Shown here piece by piece: positions 42,633 to 51,483 of a stretch of DNA of 64,000 bases. This stretch comes from PHAA01 sp964457945. GTDB taxonomy: Bacteria > Bacillota > Syntrophomonadia > Syntrophomonadales > Syntrophomonadaceae. The position numbers and the translations under genes were made by a program. Positions within the stretch are counted from its first letter, which is position 1. Each line of letters starts with the position of its first letter. The notes under the pieces are model-generated. The model saw nothing but the letters and a program-made list of their open reading frames with translations. It was not told the origin of the DNA and did not search any database. The DNA lies in NCBI GenBank assembly GCA_964457945.1, contig CAYWFX010000003.1, forward strand, positions 62,001 to 126,000, given 5' to 3'.

Positions 42633-43415
42633 TCAGAGATCATTACCGAGGGGACAGGATGTATAGCAGTTGAAACAGAAGTACTGAAAGCCTATCATTT
42701 GAGCCTGATAATTTTTCATGTATTCCTCAGTTAAGAACATCTTTTTTTGTGCCTCAGGAGTAGTATCAACGAATTTTCTCCAAAAGCTTATATCTGCTCC
42801 CAGACCATGGGGCTGAGAATTGCGCAAGCATTTCATCATATGGGTCTTGCCCTCTTCATCAAGGGCTCCCGCTGGACAGCTTTCCACACAGATGTTGCAA
42901 TCAGTGCATAAATCTTCGGTTACTTGAGGATCAGAGGGCAGATCTAACTCGCTGAGAATAGCTGAATAAATCACGCGGGTCCCTAAGCGAGGATGAATTA
43001 TCAGATTATGGCGGCCAAAAGCACCCAGACCAGCTGCCAGAGCTGCATGTCGCAGGGATACTTCCCCCACCAGTCCACCCTTTTGGGAACTCATATCCAA
43101 AGGATAGGAAACCGGTACGGACATAGCTTTAATGTGAAATTCTTTTTCCAAAAAGCGAGTAACCTTATAGTTGCAGGAACGAGTAAACTCCATAAGATCC
43201 AACCTACCGCTCATAGCGATGGCACTGCTGGAACTTTCGCAGTTAGATCCCTCTTGAAAAGCCATTACTATCATGGATCGAGCCTGGGGAAATATACTTT
43301 CAATTTTTGGGGATCGGGGACTGGAGTAATTGTTAACATTAGCAAACCCAACATCATCAGCCCCTAGGTCCAGAATATATTGACGAATCTTTTTCTTTGT
43401 CTCTGCAGCCACCAT
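42633..43415 (-). CDS. QueG-like 4Fe-4S double-cluster protein
   Basis: This 260-residue cytoplasmic protein is related to the iron-sulphur half of epoxyqueuosine reductase and reductive dehalogenases. AALAAGLGAFGRHNLIIHPRLGTRV is the diagnostic core. It is followed by cluster motif CTDCNICVESCPAGALD and a C-terminal CFNCYTSCPLG. True QueG is larger and has a HEAT-like C-terminus, so this is a shorter relative of unknown substrate. ATG 43415 has GGAGGAG. It is divergent from a MarR regulator over a region with three ATGTAAT repeats, so it is the likely target. Confidence 0.82.
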   Translation of the reverse strand: MVAAETKKKIRQYILDLGADDVGFANVNNYSSPRSPKIESIFPQARSMIVMAFQEGSNCESSSSAIAMSGRLDLMEFTRSCNYKVTRFLEKEFHIKAMSVPVSYPLDMSSQKGGLVGEVSLRHAALAAGLGAFGRHNLIIHPRLGTRVIYSAILSELDLPSDPQVTEDLCTDCNICVESCPAGALDEEGKTHMMKCLRNSQPHGLGADISFWRKFVDTTPEAQKKMFLTEEYMKNYQAQMIGFQYFCFNCYTSCPLGNDL

Positions 43416-43545
43416 GTTATTACTCCTCCTATCATCTCTCCACTAAACTTGATTTCACTCTTTCTTCTTCCAGCGGTTTGGCCGGGATTACTGTTCATGC
43501 AATATTGACAACTGCGTATTCTGCATATATACTAACCTCACTATA

Positions 43546-43590
43546 TTACATGTAATTATAACACATGTAATTATACTATATGTAATATAA
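43546..43590. promoter_or_regulatory. Three 15-bp-spaced ATGTAAT repeats (MarR operator candidate)
   Basis: ATGTAAT starts at 43550, 43565 and 43580, exactly 15 bp apart, and the first sits in the palindrome TTACATGTAA (43546-43555). The cluster lies in the 216-bp gap between the QueG-like gene and the MarR gene. A TATAAT follows at 43596-43601 before the MarR start. Regular phasing suggests cooperative binding of the MarR protein and control in both directions. Confidence 0.6.
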
Positions 43591-43631
43591 TTTCGTATAA
43601 TTATTCTGTATGTTTTAGGAGGTAAACCATT

Positions 43632-44066
43632 TTGCGCCAATTTTCAGATTTGATGTGTTATAAACTGGGAGTGGCATCGCGAAAAATTCAAAAGTATTAC
43701 AACAACCGCTATTTTGAATTTGGAATAACAGCTGTACAATCACTTGTTCTTTTATCCCTGCTGGAAGAAGATGGGCAAAACATTAGAAATATTGCTCAGA
43801 AGCTAAGCATTGATAGCTCAGTTACTGGACTAATTGATAGATTGGAAAAGGAACAACTGGTTAAAAGGGTTATTGATGCTCAAGATAGAAGATCTTTTCA
43901 GATATTTCTAACCGAGAAAGGCAAAGAAATTGCAAATTCAATATTTCCAATAGCAATGCAAACTGATGCTATATTAAGGTCCAGAATAGATGGAAGCAAC
44001 CATAATTTTATGGATAATATCCTGGATGAACTTGACAACATGTTAGAACAGAAAAAATTGGAGTAG
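43632..44066 (+). CDS. MarR-family transcriptional regulator
   Basis: This 144-residue winged-helix regulator has the dimerisation helices at both ends, the recognition region NIRNIAQKLSIDSSVTGLIDRLEKEQLV and the wing VKRVIDAQDRRSFQIFLTEKGKE. The start is TTG 43632, eight bases after a perfect AGGAGGT. It likely represses itself and the divergent QueG-like gene through the ATGTAAT repeats. The effector is unknown. Confidence 0.92.
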   Translation: MRQFSDLMCYKLGVASRKIQKYYNNRYFEFGITAVQSLVLLSLLEEDGQNIRNIAQKLSIDSSVTGLIDRLEKEQLVKRVIDAQDRRSFQIFLTEKGKEIANSIFPIAMQTDAILRSRIDGSNHNFMDNILDELDNMLEQKKLE

Positions 44067-44179
44067 TCGATAAAACTACAAAAAAACCTGCACTTCTTGC
44101 TCACCGCGGTCTGGTCCAAACCTTCAGTATGGAAAGGATTACAAATGAAACCAACACTCACTAACACATTTACCAACCG

Positions 44180-44218
44180 CGCATAGGTATAATTTCCACC
44201 CACCATAATAATTATCAA
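44180..44218 (-). pseudogene. Short fragment of a DUF2238 gene
   Basis: Reverse-strand codons read MIIIMVGGNYTYA, matching MIILMVGGHYTYA inside the intact DUF2238 protein at 12078-12704. The match continues at DNA level for only about 45 bases. No other part of the gene is present. It is the trace of a lost or recombined paralogue. The rest of the 44067-44320 gap holds nothing else clear. Confidence 0.55.
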
Positions 44219-44320
44219 AAAGATCTAATATAATTACCCAGACCAGAAAATCTCCCGCAGGAAAATTTAACCTGTATGTTGTATTGTATAATCAATAATA
44301 ATCATTTGGAGGTATACGAT

Positions 44321-45079
44321 ATGAAACTTACGGGCAAAGTGGCTATTGTTACAGGCGGAGGTACGGGGATAGGCCAGGGAGCGGCGATTGCTCTTGCGGC
44401 AGAAGGTGCCAAAATTATGGTATTGGGTAGGCGTCTAGAACCTCTTCAGGAAACAGTTGCAAAAATAGAAGCGGCTGGCGGAGAAGCTTTTGCTTGTCCT
44501 ACTGATGTTACCCAAGTAGCTCAGATCGAAAAAGCTGCTCAACTGCTAAAAGAACGCTGGGGTCGCTTGGATATATTGATAAACAATGCTGGTTCAGCTC
44601 TATTCAAACCTTTTCTGCAAACTACTCTGGATGAATTTGACCAAATATACCAGGTGGATTTGCGCAGTGTTTTTGCCGTTTCGCAGATCATGGTACCCAT
44701 GTTAAAAGAATCAGGTGGGGGAAGCATCATAAATATTGCCTCCATATTAGGAGTATTGGGAAATGTCAATGCAACCGCTTACTGTGCTATGAAAGGCGGG
44801 GTTGTTAACCTCACCCGAGCCATGGCTGCAGGGCTGGGACCAGATATCCGGGTTAACTGCCTGTGCCCTTCCCATGTTGTGACCCCAATGATGCAGGATC
44901 AAATTGACCGCCTGGAGGCAATCGGTAAAATGGATAAGCTTAACAAGCTATTCCCCATGAAAAGGGTAGGTTATCCAGATGATATGGTCGGCAGCATCAT
45001 CTTTTTTGCCTCTGAAGATTCCCGGTGGCTAACCGGTAATATTTTTATGGTTGATGGCGGTCTATCCTGTTACGTTTAG
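44321..45079 (+). CDS. Short-chain dehydrogenase/reductase
   Basis: This 252-residue classical SDR has the NAD(P) glycine motif VTGGGTGIGQG, NNAGSA, catalytic Ser in INIASILG, the YxxxK pair in TAYCAMKGG, and the C-terminal GNIFMVDGG. It is probably cytoplasmic and homotetrameric, oxidising or reducing an alcohol or 3-oxoacyl substrate. GGAGG precedes ATG 44321. Upstream in-frame codons to 44276 have no support. The substrate cannot be deduced, but the nearby acyl-CoA genes are compatible with lipid metabolism. Confidence 0.92.
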   Translation: MKLTGKVAIVTGGGTGIGQGAAIALAAEGAKIMVLGRRLEPLQETVAKIEAAGGEAFACPTDVTQVAQIEKAAQLLKERWGRLDILINNAGSALFKPFLQTTLDEFDQIYQVDLRSVFAVSQIMVPMLKESGGGSIINIASILGVLGNVNATAYCAMKGGVVNLTRAMAAGLGPDIRVNCLCPSHVVTPMMQDQIDRLEAIGKMDKLNKLFPMKRVGYPDDMVGSIIFFASEDSRWLTGNIFMVDGGLSCYV

Positions 45080-45189
45080 TCCAATACTTTAAGCAAATAG
45101 CTTGCAATGATAACCAGGATTTGCTTCATAATTAAATGGCAGGTTAGGATATATATGGATATTAGCTTAGAATGAGAAAGGAGCCCGGT

Positions 45190-46044
45190 ATGGTATTTAA
45201 AGCTCGAAGCCGCAGCCAGCGTTTTGATTGGATTTTTCTCGGATTCATCACTATCGTGACTGGAGGGACAGGGGCACTCCTCTATCGGGTGCCAGATCGT
45301 TTAATGTTTTTTATTGTAGGTTTTTTCTTGCTTGGTGCTTTTGCCTTTGTTTATTATTCTGTACGATCCATTCAAAAGCTAGATTACGTCCTGGATGATG
45401 AAGGATTAATAATCAGATATGGACTAAGACCAAAAAAAATTAAATATGAGGAAATCAAAGGTGTTGAAAATATAACTCGGATTAACTGGAGCAGAGTAGC
45501 CGGGAATGAGTGGCCGGGCAACTATGTAGGCTATTTTGATGAGTATAAAAAAGGGATGGTTTTTGCCTATGCAAGCAGCCGTGAGCAGGTCCTTATAATA
45601 AACTCAACTCTGGGGCGTTTTGCCATTACTCCTGAAGATACCACGGAATTTTTGTCTGTTTTGACTCCAAGGGTAAATATAGATAATTCGGTAATAGATA
45701 TACAGCCTGAGTCTCAAAAGCTCTGGCAATCAAGCCGAGGAAAACTGCTAATATCTCTAAATATCTTAATATTCATAGCCGTTGTTGCCTTCATACAGTA
45801 CCATGTAATGCTCGGTAAGACGCATATACCCATGCATTATAATCTGTCCGGACAGGTGGACCGCTATGGCTCCGCAGTGGAATTGTATTTCATGCTGCAA
45901 GTGCCAGTCATATTATTCCCTTTAATGATACTTGTGGGAGATAATATGACCCGCAAGGGAGTAAAAGAAGGTGTTTATCTACTGCTGATTTCTCTGTTTT
46001 TCACAGTATTCATGGGTGCCATTGCTGTTACTATACTGCTTTAA
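45190..46044 (+). CDS. Membrane protein with bacterial PH-like and DUF1648-like regions
   Basis: This 284-residue protein has two helices at ~14-55, a beta-rich bacterial PH-like domain at ~65-165 (YVLDDEGLIIRYGLRPKKIKYEEIKGVENI, NSTLGRFAITPED) and three C-terminal helices. The loop THIPMHYNLSGQVDRYGS is the hallmark of DUF1648 (HxxxxGxxDxxG type). DUF1648 proteins include SdpI-like immunity/signalling proteins. ATG 45190 has GAAAGGAG. It is followed at 69 bp by an aminotransferase gene. Function is not known. Confidence 0.75.
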   Translation: MVFKARSRSQRFDWIFLGFITIVTGGTGALLYRVPDRLMFFIVGFFLLGAFAFVYYSVRSIQKLDYVLDDEGLIIRYGLRPKKIKYEEIKGVENITRINWSRVAGNEWPGNYVGYFDEYKKGMVFAYASSREQVLIINSTLGRFAITPEDTTEFLSVLTPRVNIDNSVIDIQPESQKLWQSSRGKLLISLNILIFIAVVAFIQYHVMLGKTHIPMHYNLSGQVDRYGSAVELYFMLQVPVILFPLMILVGDNMTRKGVKEGVYLLLISLFFTVFMGAIAVTILL

Positions 46045-46112
46045 CAATGGGTGGACTTTGTCCTTGCCCTTATATAGAATTGTATAAGAAAATCAAAATC
46101 GAGGAGCTATTT

Positions 46113-47267
46113 ATGAATAAGTCTTTATTTTCTTCCAGAGCCGCGCAATTATCGCCCTTTATTGTTATGGAGGTGCTGGAAAAAGCACAGGCCATGATGG
46201 CCCAGGGTGAGGACATTATCCACCTGGAGGTAGGTGAACCCGATTTTGCTACCCCAGAACCGGTAAAAGAAGCGGCCCTGCGAGCTATCACACAGGACGA
46301 TACCCATTACACGCACAGCCTGGGTAAAATTACCTTGCGGGAAGAAATAGCCCGCTACTACTGGAAAAAGTATCAGGTAAAGATTTCTCCCGAGCAGGTC
46401 ATGATAACTTCTGGTACGTCACCGGGCATGCTCTTGGTTTTTTCAGCACTCCTCGAAAAAGGGGAAGAGATTATCCTGCCCGATCCCTATTATGCCTGTT
46501 ATCCTAATTTTATTCGTTACGTGGATGGACAACCAGTCTTCGTGCCGGTGAGCGAGGATGATGGGTTCAAGTACCGCCCGGAGGATATAAAAAAACACCT
46601 GAGTCCTCTGACCCAGGCCATTATGGTCAACTCTCCCAGCAATCCTACCGGTTCAGTATTCAGCGCTGATAATCTTAAAGCCCTGGCTGGATTAGATCAG
46701 ATGATTATATCCGATGAGATATATAATGGATTGATTTACGAAGGTGAAGAGCACAGTATTCTGGAGTTTACTGACCGGGCCTTTGTCATCAATGGCTTCT
46801 CCAAGCTGTATGCCATGACCGGCTGGCGCCTGGGATATATTATTGCTCCCCGGGAGTATATCCGGGCCATGCAGATAATGCAGCAGAACTTCTTTATTTG
46901 CGCGTCTTCCTTTGCTCAGGAGGGTGGCATGGCTGCCCTGCGCGACTGTGACCGGGAAGTAAAAGAAATGCTGAGAATATATAACGAGCGACGCCTGTAT
47001 TTACTGGGGAGGCTAAAACAAATGGGTATTGCTACCTGCCATGATCCCAGCGGAGCCTTCTATGCCCTGGCTAATGTTAAGGAATATACCGCTGATTCCT
47101 ATCACCTGGCCTTTGAAATATTGGAGAAGGCCAAAGTGGCAGTAACCCCCGGCATAGATTTCGGAGCCAACTGCGAAGGCTATATTCGTTTTTCCTATGC
47201 CAATTCCTTAAGCAATATAAAAGAAGGCCTGGATCGCCTGGAGGCCTTCCTGAAAAATTATAAGTAG
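46113..47267 (+). CDS. PLP-dependent class I/II aminotransferase
   Basis: This 384-residue fold-type I enzyme has GEPDFATPEPV near the N-terminus, TSGTSPGMLLVFSALL, NSPSNPTGSVFS, the Asp/Tyr pair in ISDEIYNGLIYEGE, PLP lysine in NGFSKLYAMTGWRLGY, and the carboxylate-binding Arg in GYIRFSYANS. It belongs to the aspartate/alanine/aromatic aminotransferase group, but specificity cannot be fixed. ATG 46113 has GAGGAGCT, and the longer frame from 46047 is unsupported. It is followed by a wide inverted repeat. Confidence 0.93.
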   Translation: MNKSLFSSRAAQLSPFIVMEVLEKAQAMMAQGEDIIHLEVGEPDFATPEPVKEAALRAITQDDTHYTHSLGKITLREEIARYYWKKYQVKISPEQVMITSGTSPGMLLVFSALLEKGEEIILPDPYYACYPNFIRYVDGQPVFVPVSEDDGFKYRPEDIKKHLSPLTQAIMVNSPSNPTGSVFSADNLKALAGLDQMIISDEIYNGLIYEGEEHSILEFTDRAFVINGFSKLYAMTGWRLGYIIAPREYIRAMQIMQQNFFICASSFAQEGGMAALRDCDREVKEMLRIYNERRLYLLGRLKQMGIATCHDPSGAFYALANVKEYTADSYHLAFEILEKAKVAVTPGIDFGANCEGYIRFSYANSLSNIKEGLDRLEAFLKNYK

Positions 47268-47275
47268 GCAAGTAT

Positions 47276-47381
47276 GGGGACTACACCTTCTGGGAAGCAG
47301 TCTTGATCCGAACGAAGATCCCATTAAGTAACCTTAATTGCGAATAAAGTTCATTTAAGAGTATCCTCAGGTGTAGTCCCC
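47276..47381. repeat. 13-bp inverted repeats flanking an ~80-bp spacer
   Basis: GGGGACTACACCT (47276-47288) and AGGTGTAGTCCCC (47369-47381) are perfect inverted copies. The element sits just after the aminotransferase stop and before the convergent quinone reductase gene. Arms of this kind could be a small mobile-repeat remnant or a long-loop terminator. There is no ORF in the spacer. Confidence 0.65.
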
Positions 47382-47405
47382 ACAGGGAAAAATATTCTTC
47401 TTATG

Positions 47406-47987
47406 CTAAATGTAATTTTGGATTAATTGGCGCAGCTCAACCAGCATTTCTTTGCGTTCCTGTTCCGAAACAGTAGGTACAGCAAAAAAGTTCTTGTACT
47501 TATATTGTGCAAATCCTGAGAAGCCAAAAACAGCATTTACGACTGACTTGGTGATCCCATCCACCATACCGCCTTTTTGAGCAGTACTTTCATCAGCTCC
47601 ACATGTCGTGATTAGCAGAGCATTCTTGCCGGTCAACATTCCCCTGGGTCCAGTCGGTGTGTATTCATAAGCGAAACCAATACTTAAGACCCGATCGATA
47701 TAGCCTTTTAGAATAGCGGGTATTGAATACCACCATACTGGAGCAACCATGATAATCACATCTGCCCCGCTGATATCTGCTTGTTCAGTTTTAACGTCTT
47801 CCGATAAATTACCCTTATGGTAGCCCTCAAAATCCTTGGCACTCAAAACTGGATTCCAGTTCATGGCATACAAGTCCTTGAATTTTACCTGTGCACCCTT
47901 TTTCTCCAATTCTTCTCTAACAACTGCAGCAATGGCGGAATTGAAACTCATGGGGTTGGGATGTGCATATATTACAACTGCCTTCAT
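47406..47987 (-). CDS. Flavodoxin-fold NAD(P)H dehydrogenase (quinone)
   Basis: This 193-residue FAD/FMN enzyme of the MdaB/KefF/NQO1 group has a phosphate loop AHPNPMSFNSAIA, VAPVWWYSIPAILKGYIDRVLSIGFAY and LLITTCGAD. It performs two-electron reduction of quinones, a detoxifying step. ATG 47987 has AGGAGGTGA. A frameshifted fragment of a close paralogue is at 7439-7585. The gap to the next gene (47988-48298) is AT-rich, and I see no clear element in it. Confidence 0.92.
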   Translation of the reverse strand: MKAVVIYAHPNPMSFNSAIAAVVREELEKKGAQVKFKDLYAMNWNPVLSAKDFEGYHKGNLSEDVKTEQADISGADVIIMVAPVWWYSIPAILKGYIDRVLSIGFAYEYTPTGPRGMLTGKNALLITTCGADESTAQKGGMVDGITKSVVNAVFGFSGFAQYKYKNFFAVPTVSEQERKEMLVELRQLIQNYI

Positions 47988-48298
47988 TAAATCACCTCCT
48001 GACTATTATCATTTACCAGTCCAGTGAATATTAAATACGGGTTGTATTTTTTTATCCATTATAACCCCTACCTAAACTCACCTTGTTTTTTGTCATGTAT
48101 TTTCAGCGCATTCTTCAAGGCTACCTAAATAAACCTACTAGTCTTCATTACAGATAAACTAAATATGTTGATTTCATAACACAAAAAATCATTACACTTT
48201 TTAATAATTGCAGGAAAACTTATTAATAATGGAGAATAATGGTATATGAGTTAAACAGGCAAGAATTAGTCTTAAAATATTGAGCGGAGGTAGTAAGA

Positions 48299-49543
48299 AT
48301 GAAAAAGTTTTGCAGTGTAATATTGTTGGCGCTCCTTCTAATAGGCTCTTTTTCGCAGGGAGCTTGGGCAGCAGATAAATCTCAGGATATCTTGATTGAA
48401 ATGGATGGAATGCTTCTTAATCCAGATGTAAGCCCGATGATTCAAAGCTCGCGCATTCTGATACCCTTCCGGACGGTGGCCGAAGCACTAAACCTGCAAG
48501 TTAAGTGGAATTCAGATGCGCAGGAAATTGGGGTGGACGGTAATGGAGTCCTACTTAAAATGTATATCGGATCTAATCAGGCTGTAAAAAATGGTGTCAC
48601 TATACCGCTTGATACACCTCCGTTTATCATAGCCAACACTACCATGGTGCCAATACGCTTTATAAGCGAGGTATTTGGGTGTCAGGTTAATTGGGATGCA
48701 GGAGCCAGTATGGTGAGGATTAGCTCTCCCCCGCTCCCTATGACTGTAATTGGCTATTATGGGCTGGGGGATGAGAAAAGCAGCAGTTGGACCAATTTGT
48801 TTGCAGACAAGTATCCTAAAAGCAGCAAAGGAAATACGGACATAATCCAAGAACTGGAATTATGTTGGTACACTATGGATGAAGAGGGACGGCTTTTGAC
48901 CCGAAGTGACAGCGGTTGGCAACGACCTGATGGATGGAATGATGTATTAGCAGCTGCCTCCAGCTATAAACTGGGTGTTGAGATGTGTGTGCAAATGACT
49001 GATGAGAAAGGTCGCATCAGAAAAATGATTAATAATGATACCGCGAGAAAAATGGCTATTAAAAATATGGTTAACGAAGCTGCATTATATAAAGGTGTAA
49101 ATCTGGATTTTGAAGGACTAGGCTATAAGGATACGCCCGAAGAGCTTAGCAAAGTCCGTTCGGATTTCACTCGTTTTGTGAATGAGCTGGCCAGTTCCCT
49201 CCATTCCTCTGGAAAGACTCTGACTTTGTCACTCCATGCCCTGAACACTGCTTATCCTGGTTATGACTATACCGCATTGGGAAAGCTCGCCGACCACATT
49301 ATTATTATGGCCTATGATTATGGACCGAATCCAGAACCGAATGATCTGGTAGAGCAGGCTGTCAAGCTTGCCACTGCAAGCGTTTCTGGTGATAAACTAT
49401 GGCTGGGTATTTCAGCCGGGAATGAATCTGAAATTAGTATGAAAAGCAAACTAGGCATCGCCAAACGCTACCGCCTGGGAGGTATCGCGCTCTGGCGTCT
49501 GGGCGTGATTTCGGACGATCTATGGAAGGTACTGAGGAAATAA
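48299..49543 (+). CDS. Secreted GH18-type glycosidase with copper-amine-oxidase-N-like domain
   Basis: This is a 414-residue exported protein. A signal peptide (1-24, cut after WAA) is followed by a copper amine oxidase N-terminal-like domain at ~30-138 (SPMIQSSRILIPFRTVAEALN, TTMVPIRFISEVFGCQVNWD), a wall-binding module common in Clostridia. Residues ~145-412 form a GH18 barrel with MVNEAALYKGVNLDFEGLGY, in which the DxE-type active-site Glu is present, and IIIMAYDYG and ALWRLG. Close relatives act on spore or vegetative peptidoglycan. ATG 48299 has GCGGAGG. A terminator follows. Confidence 0.9.
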   Translation: MKKFCSVILLALLLIGSFSQGAWAADKSQDILIEMDGMLLNPDVSPMIQSSRILIPFRTVAEALNLQVKWNSDAQEIGVDGNGVLLKMYIGSNQAVKNGVTIPLDTPPFIIANTTMVPIRFISEVFGCQVNWDAGASMVRISSPPLPMTVIGYYGLGDEKSSSWTNLFADKYPKSSKGNTDIIQELELCWYTMDEEGRLLTRSDSGWQRPDGWNDVLAAASSYKLGVEMCVQMTDEKGRIRKMINNDTARKMAIKNMVNEAALYKGVNLDFEGLGYKDTPEELSKVRSDFTRFVNELASSLHSSGKTLTLSLHALNTAYPGYDYTALGKLADHIIIMAYDYGPNPEPNDLVEQAVKLATASVSGDKLWLGISAGNESEISMKSKLGIAKRYRLGGIALWRLGVISDDLWKVLRK

Positions 49544-49607
49544 CCTACATCATTCCAACTGAAACGTGGAAGGAATGCCCGAATAGTATTGATAATATAG
49601 CATTTTT

Positions 49608-49640
49608 AAAGGAACTCTTTTGGGAGTTCCTTTCGTTCGT
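49608..49640 (+). terminator. Terminator of the GH18 gene
   Basis: AAAGGAACTC (49608-49617) pairs with GAGTTCCTTT (49624-49633), followed by a T-rich tail (CGTTCGTGTTTT). It lies 65 bases after the stop. The stem is symmetrical, so it could also serve the convergent AhpD-like gene. Confidence 0.8.
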
Positions 49641-49666
49641 GTTTTATGAATAATCTGAATAAATTT

Positions 49667-50008
49667 CTATTCTTCCGCTGTAAATTCTTCTAATACTTTC
49701 ATAGCAAATCTCGCATTTGGATAAGTGATAGAACCACCACCAATAACGCCAATCTGTATTGCTTCCATAATTTCATCTACACTTGCTCCAGCATTTAGAC
49801 AACCCTCTATGTGATAACAAATACACTCGTTGCAACGGCTAACTACTGAAATGGCCAATCCCATAAGTTCCTTGTGCTTTTTATCAATTGCACCAGCAGA
49901 ATATGTTTTATCATCCAATTCTCCAAATTCCTTAAAAAAGTCGTCAGCCTGAATGAGTTTCAGATTATACTCTTTTCGATACTCTTTCATTTTTTTAATG
50001 TCCAACAT
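49667..50008 (-). CDS. Carboxymuconolactone decarboxylase/AhpD-like protein
   Basis: This 113-residue all-helical protein has the redox motif SRCNECICYHIEGCLNAGAS, the CxxC plus His arrangement of AhpD-type thiol peroxidase helpers. It then has EIMEAIQIGVIGGGSITYPNA. It is probably a small oligomeric thiol oxidoreductase in peroxide defence or a decarboxylase relative. ATG 50008 has AGGAG. No peroxiredoxin gene is adjacent. Confidence 0.88.
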   Translation of the reverse strand: MLDIKKMKEYRKEYNLKLIQADDFFKEFGELDDKTYSAGAIDKKHKELMGLAISVVSRCNECICYHIEGCLNAGASVDEIMEAIQIGVIGGGSITYPNARFAMKVLEEFTAEE

Positions 50009-50415
50009 TATTTCTCCTGTTATTTAAATAATATTTCCTTCGTCATATTCTACTATTGTTCATTTGCTTTATTATATAGAATGATATTAAAAATTCCAAA
50101 TATTTCACATTACTACATATAAATTGGTTCTCTTACTCTAAAATACTTTAATTTTGTATCAGCGTAAGAAGTATTAGATTGTACCAGTAAGAGTTTACTC
50201 TTTACAATATCCTTATCTGTGCTAAATAACTGTTACCATTTAAACCAGCTCTTGCCGAGTAGAATACATAAAAATCTTAGTCACTCATACATATAAATAG
50301 GATATTTTATACCTATATAATTCATGCAGCATATAGGTTAATGAAATCTTGGCAGAAGACACCCAGTAAAATCCTTAAAAATTGAAACTCAAGAATCAAA
50401 AATGTGGAGATTAAA
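50009..50415. other. AT-rich intergenic region
   Basis: About 400 bases separate the AhpD-like gene from degV. A small near-palindrome GTAAGAGTTTACTCTTTAC lies near 50184-50202. I see no gene, no clear promoter pair and no known RNA. Confidence 0.4.
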
Positions 50416-51264
50416 ATGATGGACGCGAGAATTATTACCGATACATCTTGTGACTTACCAGAAGAAGAGTTGGATAAGTACCATATCGAGATGATACCTT
50501 TGAAAATTACCTTCGAGGATGGTGAGACATTCTTAGATCGTTTCGAAATTAGTCCCTCATTGTTCGTGGATAAAATGATATCGTCTAAAACCCTACCCAA
50601 AACCTCAGCCCCGGACCCGGCTGCCTTTGTTTCCTGTTTTGAAAAGGGACTCAGGGAAGCCAGTGAGGTGTTGTTTGTCAGCCTGTCGTCAGGCCTGAGC
50701 AGCACCTATCAAACAGCAGTGCTAGCCAGCGAAATGCTCGGCAATGAAAATATTCGAATTTTTGATACTCTAACTGCCTCATTGGGAACGGGTATTGCAG
50801 CCATTAAAGCCGCCCGCCTGGCAGCCCAGGGATTGAACGTAGGTGCTATAGTAGATCAATTGTCTGCGATGAGAAAAACCAGTGAAACTTTATTTACCCT
50901 AGATACTCTGGAAAATGTAGTCAAAGGAGGACGCCTTAGCCGGTTCCAAGGAATGGCCGGAACCATGCTTAATATTAAGCCCATATTAAGGGCTAATCCT
51001 CAGGGCATACCCGAGATAGTTGAAAAGGTCAGGGGTAGAAAAAGGGCTATACATCGCTTAGTAAGCATGATAGGAGAAATAGTAGGTGCTTCTGTTAGTG
51101 AAAATCTTATTGGTATCAGCCATGTTTGTTGCCGGGAAGATGCCGATAAGCTAGCCCGGAGCATCAAAGACTTGTACCGGCCTAAAGAGGAAATAATAAT
51201 TGCTGAAATGGGAGCTACCATAGGAAACTACGCAGGTGTGGGTGGCTTGATGATCAACTTATGA
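50416..51264 (+). CDS. DegV-family fatty-acid-binding protein
   Basis: This 282-residue protein has the DegV start RIITDTSCDLPEEELDKYHIEMIPL, ligand-loop SSGLSSTYQTAVLA, FDTLTASLGTGIAAIKAARLAAQG and the C-terminal GPG/GVGGLM-type end. Family members bind fatty acids, and FakB proteins pass them to the kinase FakA for phosphorylation. No fakA is in the window. GGAG six bases before ATG 50416 decides the start over GTG 50404. Confidence 0.92.
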   Translation: MMDARIITDTSCDLPEEELDKYHIEMIPLKITFEDGETFLDRFEISPSLFVDKMISSKTLPKTSAPDPAAFVSCFEKGLREASEVLFVSLSSGLSSTYQTAVLASEMLGNENIRIFDTLTASLGTGIAAIKAARLAAQGLNVGAIVDQLSAMRKTSETLFTLDTLENVVKGGRLSRFQGMAGTMLNIKPILRANPQGIPEIVEKVRGRKRAIHRLVSMIGEIVGASVSENLIGISHVCCREDADKLARSIKDLYRPKEEIIIAEMGATIGNYAGVGGLMINL

Positions 51265-51385
51265 TCCTACTCCAAGCGGAGTACTTGTCTGGAATTGCTA
51301 CACAGGGAGGATGCCACCTTCGTCCTTATCGGTTCAAACATCTCAATCGTTGACTTCCAAGTCCACTCGGGCTTAATATAGTTTT

Positions 51386-51414
51386 ATTCAGAAGGGGCGC
51401 TGCCCCTTCTGAAT
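51386..51414. terminator. Perfect 13-bp hairpin between convergent degV and acyl-CoA dehydrogenase genes
   Basis: ATTCAGAAGGGGC (51386-51398) and GCCCCTTCTGAAT (51402-51414) form a perfect stem with a three-base loop. T tracts are short on both sides, but the position between convergent genes fits a bidirectional terminator. Confidence 0.7.
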
Positions 51415-51483
51415 ATGGATATTTAACCTGAAACTATTTGCTTTAAACTCTTCAGTATAACGGCCTGCTCAGCTACAAATGAC

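Noticed and set aside
43898..44218. 106-codon reverse ORF
   Set aside because: Only its first 13 codons resemble a protein (DUF2238). The rest is antisense to the MarR gene.
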